Origin: Oenanthe sinensis
Lineage: Eukaryota > Streptophyta > Magnoliopsida > Apiales > Apiaceae
Direction: 5' to 3'
Assembly (NCBI GenBank): GCA_028671895.1
Contig: CM053809.1
Coordinates: forward strand, 3,021,501-3,085,500
DNA length: 64,000 nt
The stretch's first letter is position 1; the number at the start of each line of letters is the position of its first letter. The notes beneath the pieces are model-generated. The model saw only the letters and a program-made list of their open reading frames with translations. It was not told the origin of the DNA and ran no database searches. The position numbers and the translations under genes were made by a program. Shown here in pieces: positions 12,306 through 23,758 of the stretch.

Positions 12306-12759
12306 AGATATTATTTTTTCCAAATGTACAAACAAGAATGCAAAAGATATCATTTATATTCTACATGTAATTTATGGTTTTCATATATTATGTAGCTGTA
12401 AACTGAAGCAATCTGTACTCTTCATAATTTTTAAGAAGCTGAATTCATTTTTAGACTAGCTTCATTTTCATGGCTGAATGCAATCGAATTAAAATAAATT
12501 CTTATTAATTTCTCACATTAGGAAGGAGATCAAGTATGTAGTAAAAAGTTCAAGGCTTTCACACAGATGTATGAAGTTCATATCATTTGATCAAATACAT
12601 GCAAGCATCAAGAGAAGGGGGAGAGAATTGAAGGCACTATATACTCATAATCAACATGCAGAAATTTCATGACCATTTAACAAAGTGTAAATTTTGCTAA
12701 ACTTTCCTTATTATTATCTAACTTTGTCTTGATCTTCTACTTGATTCTTGATCAGATCT
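12306..12759. other. Short spacer between convergent genes
   Basis: This is the 454-base gap between the stop of the DUF810 gene and the stop of the NPF remnant. It should contain both 3' UTRs. I see no repeat or other gene. Confidence 0.6.
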
Positions 12760-14336
12760 TCACGATTCCCTCAGTTCTTCTCCAAGCACCTCCATTGAAT
12801 CCGAAACTTCTGCCTTGTATACGTAGTACCTACTCACAACTAAGAAGAAAATAAAATTCAAGAAGTTGAGTATTGCAAAAAATGCATAGTAGTAGTCCAG
12901 GTGAGAAGCGTTGAGGTTATTCAAAATCCACCCTTTGTGTTCATTCTTCTTGGTAATATGCGACACAGTAGTAAGAAGAAAGCTACTAAAGAAACTTCCA
13001 ATTCCCAAACTAGTTGTTGAATAAGAAGTTCCAAGACTCTTCATACTTTCGGGAGCTTGATCATAAAAAAATTCAATCTTAGCCACCTCCAAAAAGGCAT
13101 CAGCTGTCCCCATAAGGATGAATTGTGGAAGAAGAATGAATATCGTTAATGGAACTTGTTTACCATCCTCCACTACATGATCCTTGGCTACACTAAGTCT
13201 ATACCTTTCCATAAATGAGGCAACAATCATGATAACAATGTGAAAGATTATACCTATTCCCATCCTTTGTAGAATAGTTATGCCTCTTGGATTATTTGTC
13301 CATTTTCGTATAACTTTCACGAAAACCCTGTCGTAGAGCACGACACATATGAGCATGGACAATGTAACGAATCCTGCTAAGCTTGCTGGAGGGATTTTGA
13401 AGGAACCAATATTCCTGTCTAGAGTTGTGCCTTGCTTCACAAAGAGTGTGTTGATCTGAGCTATCATCGTGCTCGGAATAAATGTAGCAAATAAAATAGG
13501 AATCATGCGCAACATTTGCTTGGTTTCCTCTACTTGTGTCACGGTACTTGGTCTCCAGTCATCTGTTGGGCCTGTTTTCACACAAGCCTTATTGAGGAAC
13601 CTGCACAAAAAATGCCTGTTTAGTATATGTTTTCCAGAAACTCTATTTTTGAAGATCTAGTAATCATCTGTTAGTTGATTCAGGTCAATTCAAGTTGCAG
13701 TTGGTTGATTATGGTTTCACGGCCTAAACGTAATGCATGTTCCATTTTTTTTATTTCGATAAAATACTAACCTCAATGAGGGTGTCGAATCAATTCTGAA
13801 CTTTCCTTTCTTTGTATACACTTCCAAATCAAGTTCATAAAATTCTTTCGGATCACTTGGGATGGGCACATGCCACTTCTTTAATGCAGAAATTATAACC
13901 TTAACCATTCTTGTAAATGGGCTTCCAGCAGGCACCTTGTGTCGATAAAATCGCGTACCAGTCAAGAAGATCATGATCGAAATAGCAAGGCCTAGAGTTG
14001 GAAGTCCATAACCAAGAGTCCATCCTACATTATCTTGAATGTATACAAGAACTGTATTTGCAAAGAGAGTTCCAAGAAATATGCTGAACATCCACCAGTT
14101 GAAGAGGAAAGCTTATGGGCCTTTTCTTTTGGATCAAAGTCATCGAATTGATCTGAGCCAATGGTTGAAATGTTGCGCTTGGTTCCACCGGTTCCTATTG
14201 TCAATGTATACAAAGCACCGTAAAACAATGCTAGTTGTAGTGTGGAGGCCTTCTCACAATTTGCTATGATAGGGTCCAAACATTTCGGTGGTTTCAAACC
14301 GAGGATGGAAACTGTAAGAGTCAACACAACCATACC
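12760..14336 (-). pseudogene. NRT1/PTR family (NPF5-like) transporter, 5'-truncated and frameshifted
   Basis: Two minus-strand exons (14336..13772 and 13600..12760) encode the middle and C-terminal part of a proton-coupled peptide/nitrate transporter of the major facilitator superfamily. Recognisable pieces are GLKPPKC, FGALYTLTIGTGGTK-type sequence, GSDQFDDFDPKEK, NTVLVYIQDNVGWTLGYG, the SLR|FLNKA splice junction, and a C-terminal half with several hydrophobic helices ending at the stop at 12760. Two defects are visible. Near 14105 one base is missing relative to the family pattern: the reading frame shifts just after the KAHKLS motif and the WWMFSI block continues in another frame. The first exons, which carry the N-terminal helices and the proton-coupling ExxER-type motif, are not found in the next several kilobases, which are transposons. 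The acceptor before 14336 is intact. It could also be a working gene with a very long transposon-filled intron plus a sequencing error, but a pseudogene is likelier. Confidence 0.8.
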
Positions 14337-14514
14337 CTGCGTGATCGTCCAAAAAATATCAGAAAATTCTTATACATGTCGCACTCGAAAGTAAAATAAA
14401 TTTATTTCATCTCATTAGAAAGCAGGAGTTCGAAAATAGTAAGATACACACTGCTTTCGTTAATTTTTTCTATGAATATTGTTACGCTTAAGTCTTAATT
14501 CTGATTACGTTATA

Positions 14515-15489
14515 CTCCCTCTGTCCCAACGTAATTGTTCGGGCACGTAACTTTTCTTTAGAAAAAAAATAAATAATTAAGAAATTATATCACTCATTAA
14601 TAAATTTACCGTCTGAATTTTGTAATATTTTTTATATCATTTAATAATTTAAATGGGACACATTACAACGGTGACAAATCTTTAGCATGATATATAACCA
14701 CCGTCGTAGAGGATGACAAACAGAAAAATATGTTATTAACATAGGGCACAAACGTATTATTGGTGCGATGTATAAATATATTTGTTTGTCAAGACAATAT
14801 TTATATACTATTGAAATATTAAAATTTTTGTGTTTGATCGCTCCAATATTTGGATCGGGTAATTAATTTATTATTAAATTTATTTTTAAATATTAATTTA
14901 CTAACTAAAAATACATTTCTAAATAAAGTATAAAAACATCATTCTTTTCAACATAAATAAAACATATGAAAAATTATATAAAAATATTTATACATATAAC
15001 ATTGAAATATTTTTTTTATTAAAAAAATAAAAAATTTAAATTATATAAAAAATATTAAAATAAACATAATAAAATGTTAAAAAGCTCGAAATTCGTGTGA
15101 TACACGGAATATAAACCGAATATAAGTTAGTATTTAATAACAATATAAGTCGTAAACTTATTGTACGTGCCACATTTGTCGTTTGTCATAAGAAACAAAC
15201 TAGACCGGCATATATTACTCACTACATGTAGATTTCTCTCTATAATATTAAACATATCGTAATTATTTGAGGGAGTGATGTTACGCGATGAATATATAAT
15301 ACTCATTTTTATAGTATAGATGCATAAATTATTTTAAATTATTTTTTTAAAATAAAAATTTGATGTTTAAATTTTTATTCAAAAAAAGAAAATTTTTAAA
15401 AAAAGTTATAAAACTATACTTTATTGTACTTTAAAATACATACCGGACACTCTCTCAGAAATGTTAAGAATCAAGTGGGACGGATGGAG
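14515..15489. mobile_element. Stowaway-like MITE ends around a composite insertion
   Basis: The left end CTCCCTCTGTCCCAACGTAA and the reverse complement of the right end CTCCATCCGTCCCACTTG match the classic plant Stowaway (Tc1/mariner) terminal repeat. Both sides are flanked by TA (14513-14514 and 15490-15491). At 975 bp it is much longer than a normal Stowaway, and its centre contains Helitron-like DNA. Confidence 0.7.
14790..15136 (+). mobile_element. Helitron remnant inside the Stowaway-like element
   Basis: The AT-rich body resembles the Helitron at 52373-53110, with shared stretches around TTACTAACTAAAAATACAT (compare 52870-52910). It ends in a hairpin CGTGT-gat-ACACG (about 15093-15105), then AATATAAGTTAGTAT, a decayed version of the family terminus. 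The 5' end is not clear. Confidence 0.5.
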
Positions 15490-15872
15490 TAACATACAAT
15501 CTTATTTTGTCAACTACTCACATATATAATTGTTCTAATCACTACGAGTAGTTTAATCTCGTAACAGAGACAACATGCATCAAACTACATATAATATACG
15601 TTGATCGCTAATAATACTGCAATAGTGCATCAATTGACGCTTTCGTTTTGCATAAGATAATAGATATTTGACTCATCTACTTGACTCGGCCGTCATGAAA
15701 ACACAAGACAGCAGAGGATGACAATATTATAATTAAGTTCGGGTTCTTGACCAGCGATTAGATTTCGTATATGCTTGTTAGTTATGATATAAGTAATATT
15801 AATTTTTTAATATAAATACAAAATTTTATCTAACATCAAATTAACTGCAATATATTGTAATAGAATAATATT
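15490..15872. other. AT-rich spacer
   Basis: No coding signal, RNA gene or clear repeat is visible in this stretch between two small transposons. Confidence 0.4.
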
Positions 15873-16085
15873 AGATTGCGTTTAACAACTTTTTTTTCAT
15901 TTCAAATGATAAATTTCAAATAACACAATTTTAGTTATTATTTCAAATTATCATATTTGTACTAATATTTTAATACCTTAAAATCGAAAAGAAATTCAAA
16001 TATAAAATTTTATTATTATCCAAATATATCGTTTAATTAAATTCAGAATTTCAAATGAAATTCGTATTCCCAAATAGACCATTAC
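15873..16085. mobile_element. MITE of the TTTCAAATGAAAT family
   Basis: The ends are imperfect inverted repeats: TTTCATTTCAAATGATAAA near the left and, on the minus strand, GGGAATACGAATTTCATTTG at the right. The same family recurs at 53447-53645. No ORF of interest is present. Confidence 0.55.
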
Positions 16086-16227
16086 AATTCCTAATTTTAT
16101 TACAAAATATGTTTCCAAAAAACGCAAATTTAGCAAACTCATCATAATAAACGACGCTTGCGATGAATCTAGATCCATCATAAATATGTACAAACTGTAT
16201 GAAGACATGCAATCATGCATGTATATG

Positions 16228-16235
16228 CTTACGGG
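16228..16235. repeat. Left 8-bp target-site duplication of the 1.33-kb hAT
   Basis: CTTACGGG is repeated exactly at 17570-17577 on the other side of the element. Confidence 0.9.
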
Positions 16236-16993
16236 TAGAGGTGGTCAAACGACCGGCCGGTTTGGCCACCTCCTGATTCGGGCACGACACGCGGTTATAG
16301 GCGAGCCGTGCCGAGTCGGGCCGGGTTGGTAAAAAAATAAATCGTGTACAGCTCAGCGGATTAGGCGAGTTGGCGGGTTGAATTTTTTTTCCTTCCAATT
16401 CATTTTAGCCAAATTAATTGGTTAATTTTATATTATTTTTTTAAATGAAATAAATTATACTAATATTTTTGAAATAAAAGAGGGTGGTACCTTTATAAAT
16501 TTTATTAATTAAAAAATATTTTACAAATAATTTGAGAGGACTCCACTATAAAAAAACGAAAAAACCCGCTTGTACATAAGAAATAAATTAAAAATAAATA
16601 AAATTTAAAATTACAAAATAAAAATATTTTATCCACTATTTAATTTATACAAAATTATTATAAATATTATATTTGATATCTAGTCTAAATTTATTATATA
16701 TTAAATATGATTTGAAAATTTTATAAATTATAAATTTATGGTATCAAAGTTGCACAGTGTAGAAACTGTAGAAAGTGACAAATATTGCAGGTGTAGCCTG
16801 CGTGCCGGGCGAGTTGACCGAGTATTACTAATAGGCTAACAGCACATGCTATATACATAACATAACTATATAATTCTTTTAGTTAACAAAATGCGAATAT
16901 AGAAATAAAATGTGTTACAAAATAAATAATAAGTATATAATAAAATATCAAAAATATCAAAGAAATATTATAATAATAATAACAATAGCATAA

Positions 16994-17030
<37 letters not shown>

Positions 17031-17569
17031 TGTATATAATTAATAATACATAATAATAATAATATTAATATTATTTATAAAATAAAGCAAAAAGAAAAAT
17101 ATAAATTAAGTATACAAATATATTATATTAAAAATATCTTAAAAATAAGAAAACAAAAGTATATTCTTAAAAAGTATTTAATAAAATTGTAGTGAAAATA
17201 AGTATGGATATAAAATATGGGAGAAAACCAAACAATATTTTTTTTAAACGGTGAAAACATTTTTTAAAAGAGAAAGTGGAATAAAAAGGATGTGGAAATG
17301 TTAGAAAGAAAAAAGTACTTGTTAGACCAGGAGAGTCATGCGAGCTGCCGAGGAGTGCCGTGCGGGTCGGTCCGGGCGAGTTCACAGCGAGTTCGCGAGT
17401 CGGGGCGAGCCGAGTCCGGTTCCTGACATGGTAACTCGTATACGGCACGTTTCTTAAGCCGGTTCGTGCCGGTTTGTGCCGGTTTATGACCCGACCCGAT
17501 TCAAAACGCTTGACATGAGCTAAATTGGCGAGTCGGGGCGAGTCGAACCCGCCCGTTTGGCCGCCTCTA
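16236..17569. mobile_element. Non-autonomous hAT element (1334 bp) with perfect target duplication
   Basis: The left terminus is TAGAGGTGGTCAAACG; the right terminus on the minus strand is TAGAGGCGGCCAAACG. Both are followed by GC-rich subterminal DNA full of GAGTCGGGxCGxG motifs, in sharp contrast to the AT-rich centre, which holds a (TA)n tract near 17000-17030. The flanking CTTACGGG copies are identical, the hallmark 8-bp hAT duplication. No transposase remains, so mobility would need an enzyme supplied in trans. The terminal repeats differ from those of the hAT at 17823, so that neighbour is not an obvious partner. Confidence 0.9.
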
Positions 17570-17577
17570 CTTACGGG
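17570..17577. repeat. Right 8-bp target-site duplication of the 1.33-kb hAT
   Basis: CTTACGGG, identical to 16228-16235. Confidence 0.9.
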
Positions 17578-17822
17578 TTAAATCCACCTTCTAGATAAGG
17601 GATAACATATATTCGTATACAACTACAAGTTGCACTAGGCACGAGCCTTTGGGCGAAGACTGTAGAGATCATGCTAGATGCCTAGATATGTAGTCAAATT
17701 ATTATAGTTCTTGTTCACACAGTTGAATAAGTAGCATAGTCCAATGATGGATCCGCAAGTCCTTGTCACTCTCATAGACTAACACATTTGTGATATGTTC
17801 AAGTTCAACTTCAACTCCACAA

Positions 17823-20800
17823 TAGAGTGAGCATTTTTCGGGTTAGAACCGGGAACCGAACCGAACTGAACCGAAATTTCGGGTCTAGTTCGGTTCTTCC
17901 ATAAATCGGGTTCGGTTCGGGTCCTAAAATTTAGAAAAGTTCGGTTCTCGGTTCGGTTCGGTTCTCGACTTCCAAAACCCGAAATAACCGAACCGAACCG
18001 ATATTATATAATACATTTAAATAATATATATATAATAATAATAATAAAAGTAGTTTATATGAAACTTTAAGTGGGTCTTTTAGGTTTTAATTCCCAAATC
18101 GACTCTGCTCTCTGCTCTCAATCTTTCATAGTCTGAACTTGTCTTCCCCGATTTCCTTAGCAAGCTCATCACATACTTCCTCAATCAGTTGTCTGGCCTT
18201 CCGCCCTTCTTCAAAATTCTGCATATATCTTTTTGCCGATTGATTGATGATTGTGATTTGTGAAGGCTGAAGCTCTCAATCCCAACTAAATTATGATGGA
18301 TTCGGGTTCAGCAAAAGATTCAGTAAGTTATTGAGTGGGTCTTTAAGTTTAAGGTTTTATATGTATCTTTGTATCTTTGTGCCCGACTGCCTGATTTATG
18401 TGATTTTTGTGGATTTTTGATTTTCTATCTTTACTTCTTTCGTATTAATCTTCTGGCCTCTGGGCAGCTTTTTGTCTGTATGTTATTATGTGAATTACTT
18501 CTGAATTCTGATTCACTGTAATTCATTTGGGATTTGTTATTTTTCCTCAGAATCCTACGAATACAGAAGCTAATAACTCGGATGCGATAGGAAAGTCTGC
18601 CAATCAATCTCAAACTAAACCAAGAACAAAGAGGAAGCATGTTCCACTTCGTTCAGATATTTGGTCAGATTTTGTAAAATATCGAGATGAAATAACAGAA
18701 GAATGGAAGAGTAAATGCAAGCATTGTGGATCAATTTTTTCAGCTGATTCATCCAATGGAACATCTTCAATGCGCAAACATATAGACAAAGTCTGCAAAG
18801 GAAAACCCAAGGATGATTTAAGTCAAAAACATATCACATCAATGAAAACTCAGTTTGGTGGTGATTCTCTTGCCGCTGTAAAGGTTGATGTTAAAATTAT
18901 AAGAAAAACCATTGCTGAAATGATCGTAATTGATGAGTTGCCATTCAAGCATGTAGATGGACTTGGTTTTAATCGTTTAATGGCTCTGGCTTTTCCAAAG
19001 TTTAAGTTGCCATCATGATTCACTTTACAACGTGACTGCTTTGGAATTTTTTGTGCAGAGAAAAGAAAGTTAAAAAATCTTTTGATGAGGTCAAAACAAA
19101 GAATATGTATTACAACGGATACTTGGACGTCTCTACAAAAGGTCAATTTTATGTGTTCAACAGCTCATTATATTGATGAGGATTGAAAACTTTGCAAGAA
19201 GCTCTTGAGCTTTTCACCAATTACTTCGCATCGAGGCAAAGATATTGGCTGTGCACTTGAAAATTGTTTGCGCGAATGGGGAATCGAAAGTATTTTCACA
19301 GTGACGGCTGATAATGCAAGTTCGAATGATGTAGCAATTGATTATTTGAAAGAAGAATTTTCTTTAAGGGAAGGGAGTATTATGAAGTGTAAGTATATAC
19401 ACATAAGGTGTGTTGCGCATATCCTAAATCTTGTTGTTGGTGATGGATTAAAGATAAAACACTTATCTATTTCAGTTAAGAGAATTCGAGATGTTGTCAG
19501 GTATGTGAAACACTCATCTGCTCGATTAACAAGATTTGAAGAATGCATGGAAATGGAAAATGATGGCAATAAGGTTGAGTTGACATTAGATGTTCCCACG
19601 AGGTGGAACTCAACATATATGATGCTTGATGCAGCTTTGAAACATGAAAAGGTATGGAAAAGGTATGAAAAAGAAGATCGTATTTTTGCTATTGATCTTG
19701 CTGAGGGAAATGGGGTTCCAGAAACAAATGACTGGATTAATGCTCGTAAGTTGCATAAATTTTTAAGACATTTTTATGAGTTCACTGTAAAAAAATTTGG
19801 TAGCAAGTATGTAACATCAAACTTATTTTATCATGAACTTGTGGCACTGAATGGTACCTTGAAGACATGGAGTATGAGCGATGATGAGGATTTGAGCGGG
19901 ATTGCTTGTAGAATGCAAGAGAAATTTGATAAATACTGGGGAGACCCTTTAAAGATGAATAAATTAATTTTTATTGGAGCTGTTCTCGATCCTCGTTTCA
20001 AATTGGGATATGTTGACTTCACCATGGAGCGTATGTATGAAAATGTCTTGCTAGCATCTAGGATGAAACAACAATTAAAGGATGCACTGTATGAATTATT
20101 TCATGACTACAAAGAGAAATATTCTTCACCGTCCGATGAATGGTGTTCAAGTGGCAAGAATTCTGCCATCTTTTCTGATATGAGTGAAGATAATCAATCT
20201 TCTGATGTTAGCCAGATTTATTTAAATGAGTATATGTCAGAGTTTAAGATGCTACATGGTGGCAGTAGTGCAAAATTAGAATTAGATGTGTATCTTGAAG
20301 AAGCCAGGGTTAGCGGCGGGCAAAAATTCAATATTCTTGTTTGGTGGAAGGGTAATTCTGCTCGATTTCCAGTCCTTTCTTAGATGGCTCGCGACGTCTT
20401 ATCTATTCCTGTTTCAACAGTTGCATCAGAGTCGGTATTTAGTACCGGTGGACGGGTATTGGATGCATTTAGGAGCTCTTTATCTCCTTTAATTGCAGAA
20501 GCTTTATTATGTGCACAAGACTGGCTTAGAGGATCATTTCATTCAAGAGATGTCGAAGAAAATGACAATGATCAAGAAAAACTTGCTAAAGGTGAAAACT
20601 TATTTTTTTTGGATAATATAGAACTTGTACTAATATATAGTAGTTAACTAGTTATCCATTTCAAGAAGTATATATTCTCTTAACCTAGTGTCTGAATCTT
20701 TTTTTTTACAGAATTCACTAACCTGGTGTTAGATGCACACTCAAGAAATGTTGACAATGTCGAGGACAACAACGACGATGAAGAAGTTGTTACTTTAAAT

Positions 20801-21699
20801 TAAGGTATATTCACTTTTCATTATAAAAAAAATGAGGAACAGTAGATTTTCAAGTTTTATAAACAAAATTTCTTTAAGTTTTTACATAAAGAGATTTGGA
20901 ATCAAGTCTTTTAGCTTGTTCCAATGCAGTTAATGCACATGGCATGATAGCAAGTCTCTCCTTGCTAATGATCTCTGTCCCAGGCTTCTCATCCCTTGTG
21001 ATATCCGTCTCTACCAAGTTATTATTCAGACCCAGAAGAGACGACAATATAACAGCTACAATAATTTTTAGAAAGGCATAAATGAGTATGACTTCAGTGA
21101 CCACACTAGTGTTTACTAATCTAACTCGTTTCTTTTGATGACAGCAGAGAATGACAGCGGAAGTGAAGCCTAATATGGATACATTGGAATTTGGAAGTGC
21201 AAGAGTGCAAGTGTGCAACCACAGAACCACTAGACTTATGGAAAGAATCAAGGAATATGACATGATGATTGATGAATGCTTCTTTTAGATCCTGTTTACT
21301 GTTTTATTAAAACTTTGAACTAAATCTGGACTTGTGAACTAAATCTGGACTTGAATTATTTTATTGCCAAGTTTTGTAGCCTTATAAAATATGTAATTTT
21401 TTTGGTTGTTAGTTGTCAAGAATGCAGTCAAATGATAAAATGGAAAGTAGATTGCTTTACATTCATTAAATAGAAAGATTTATTCTATAATGTAAATTTC
21501 CCAGCCAATAAAATAAAAAAATATACATTTCGGTTCTTTCGGGTTGGAACCGAACCGAACCGTAATTCACGGTTTGGGTCCGGTTCGATTCTAACATAAT
21601 TTCGGGTCCGGTTCGGTTCTGAAAAATTCTTATATTCGGTTCTCGGTTCTTTCGGGTCCGGTTCGGTTCGGGTCGGATCGGACCCGTTGCTCACCCCTA
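17823..21699 (+). mobile_element. Ac-like hAT transposon (about 3.88 kb), coding but inactivated
   Basis: The left terminus is TAGAGTGAGCATTTTTCGGG and the right terminus on the minus strand is TAGGGGTGAGCAACGGGTCC, close to the CAGGGATGAAA type of Ac. Several hundred bases at both ends are packed with GAACCGAACCG motifs, the usual subterminal transposase-binding region of plant hATs. The flanks contain AACTCCAC (17813-17820, two bases away from the terminus) and CAGTCCAC (21700-21707), six of eight identical, plausibly an aged target duplication. It carries one gene, 18293-20803. The 20.9-21.4 kb part between gene and right end shows no further domain. Confidence 0.9.
18293..20803 (+). pseudogene. 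hAT (Ac-type) transposase with BED zinc finger, three in-frame stops
   Basis: Exons 18293..18322, 18551..20591 and 20712..20803 join through GT..AG introns and keep a single frame from MMDSGSAKDS to the acidic C-terminus ending VVTLN. A BED zinc finger (CKHCGSIF ... KHIDKVC) lies early. The catalytic core follows: an Asp in TTDTWTS, a second in TADNASSND with the CVAHILNL motif after it, and the glutamate region ASESVFSTGG in the hAT C-terminal dimerisation domain near the end. Thus the residues expected for the DDE triad are present. Stops at 19016-19018 (TGA), about 19184 (TGA) and 20381-20383 (TAG) interrupt the frame at places where family members usually have Arg, Trp and Lys. No frameshift is seen, so decay is by point mutation only and is probably recent. 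Confidence 0.9.
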
Positions 21700-21707
21700 C
21701 AGTCCAC

Positions 21708-22176
21708 ATGTTTTGAAAATAAATTTATCTAGATTAGCTATTTAACTTATATTACAAGTAATGTATAAGTCCAAAAATGTATGTATTTTCTAACTTATAA
21801 ATAATTTATAAATTTACACAAACTGTACCAATGAATCCATTTGACTTATCTTATAAGAGCATCTCAACGGGACTCATCTATTAGGTATAAAATCTAGCTG
21901 ACAGTAAAATATTTGAAGATGTAGATATTTTGTAAAAAATAGAGCACTTGAAGGTAAGTACCTGCTAGCTTTAATTTTACATGCCTGATTTTGGGTACGC
22001 TAGATTTGTAGATTGAAATCAAATCATCTAAATAATACACGTCATCTCCCTCCAATATCATATGTTCTCCGGCTCACTATTTACCCTATCTAGCCCTATT
22101 TACTCTTTTTTTTATCTATATTTGTTTCATCTTTTTTACTTATAATATGTATGTGTGTATATATATATCTATATTA
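21708..22176. other. Spacer between hAT and Copia element
   Basis: No gene or RNA is visible. It includes a CT-rich stretch and ends with a short (TA) run next to the LTR at 22177. Confidence 0.4.
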
Positions 22177-23758
22177 TGAAGGGTTTCGGGCATGAAAACG
22201 CAGCGGATATAACGTAAAACAATAAAAAAAATGAAACTCTATCGCATGATCCATGTATAACTTTGGATGATTATGGTGAAAAAGTCTGTACCTTAACAAA
22301 TCTTTCCGTATGCTGTTTAATGGAGGTCTAGAAAAGATGAATCAGAACAACTTTTTGTTGCAAAGATCTGCTCTCCAAAGAAGTCCACACGAACGCCCGA
22401 TCATCCTACGATCGCCGGAGTCGGTACTAGCCGAATTGTTTGCCTCTCTCTCACTCTCTCTCTCTCTAGCCTCTCTTGATGTTGAGCAGCTAGGGTTTTT
22501 CTCTAAAAACGAAATCTGATGATTAAACCCTAATACTATACATCATTATGTGAATATATGGGAGAAAGATTTTGGGCGTAACCCTAATCCATGTGGTTTC
22601 CAAAACCCATTCTGATTTTGGGTTATTATTATTATTAAATCTGAATTCTAATATAATTATTCAAGTCTCACTTAATTAATTCAATAATTAAATTCTAATA
22701 ATAATAATACTTATTAAATCCGAATTCTAATATAATTAATCAAGTCCTACTTAATTAATTCAATAATTAAATTCAAATAAATAATAATATATTTAAATTC
22801 GTAATTTAAATAAATCTCCGTTTTGACGTTCTTTGTGTGTGACCCTTTAGGTTATTATTACGTTGACAATAATTTTATTATCTAATAATAAAATTATAAA
22901 CAATGAGTGACATCTAGTAATACATCATTGTTACCCAAGTAACAATAATAATTGGTGATTCAATTAAACCTTTTGTGAATAATGTTTCATGTAATATAAT
23001 CCCTTTAACCTTATATTATAAATCAAACTCGAGGCTTGTTTAGTGTCATCCTCTTCAACGTTTAATCTTGGTTTCCTTGATCAATGAGTAGACTATTTAA
23101 ACAAATCAATATTTGAGCATGACTATGCATTTCATAGTCTCACTCAATCAGGATGCCAATAATATTACTCCTAGAATTGGAGGGTTAAATCATATATCTA
23201 TTATTCATATTCCTCATACGATTCATAGCATACCCAATGTTCACCTTTATCATTACCCGGTTAAAGGTAACTTTGAGTGTAATCAAAGTATATTAATTCT
23301 CGTATAGGAATATAATGATTTCAAGTCAGAGGATCATTACATCATTATCACTGTGAGATTTCTTATGACACTTATTAACATGTAGAATCTCACGGCGGGT
23401 CTTTCCAGTGTCATGTATTGATACATACATTTATGTTCTTGACTTTAGTATGACCATACCTATGACCAATGAGATGTGGTCATCTGTCAACAAACATACT
23501 AGTCTTATTGCATTATTATTATCCTTAAATAATAATACTCGACTAGGGAATTTTAGGAATAAAATACTATTCATATAATCTCATTTTTAAGTTACATACT
23601 TAAAGATATATATTATGTATTAATATTCCAAGGACATTTATTATTCTTTCAATTTATGATGCAGTAAATAAAGATATAATAAATATTAATTAAATAATCA
23701 CATAACATAATTTTTTATTGTTTTCAATATAACATTAAAAGTATTGTCTCTAGGACAC
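22177..23758 (-). repeat. 3' LTR of the old Copia element (main part)
   Basis: This LTR resumes after the nested element at 37096-37106 (CAATACTAACA), giving about 1593 bp in total. On the minus strand it begins TGTTAGTATTGG and ends CCCGAAACCCTTCA, with the expected TG..CA borders. It contains repeated TTAATTAATTCAATAATTAAA blocks near 22670-22780 and no ORF of note. Confidence 0.85.
23754..23758. repeat. Left 5-bp target duplication of the nested element
   Basis: GACAC, repeated at 37091-37095 immediately after the other LTR. Confidence 0.9.

Noticed and set aside
16213..17448. Minus-strand Arg/Pro-rich ORFs at the ends of the 1.33-kb hAT
   Set aside because: They come from GC-rich subterminal repeats, do not resemble transposase, and are separated by AT-rich non-coding DNA.
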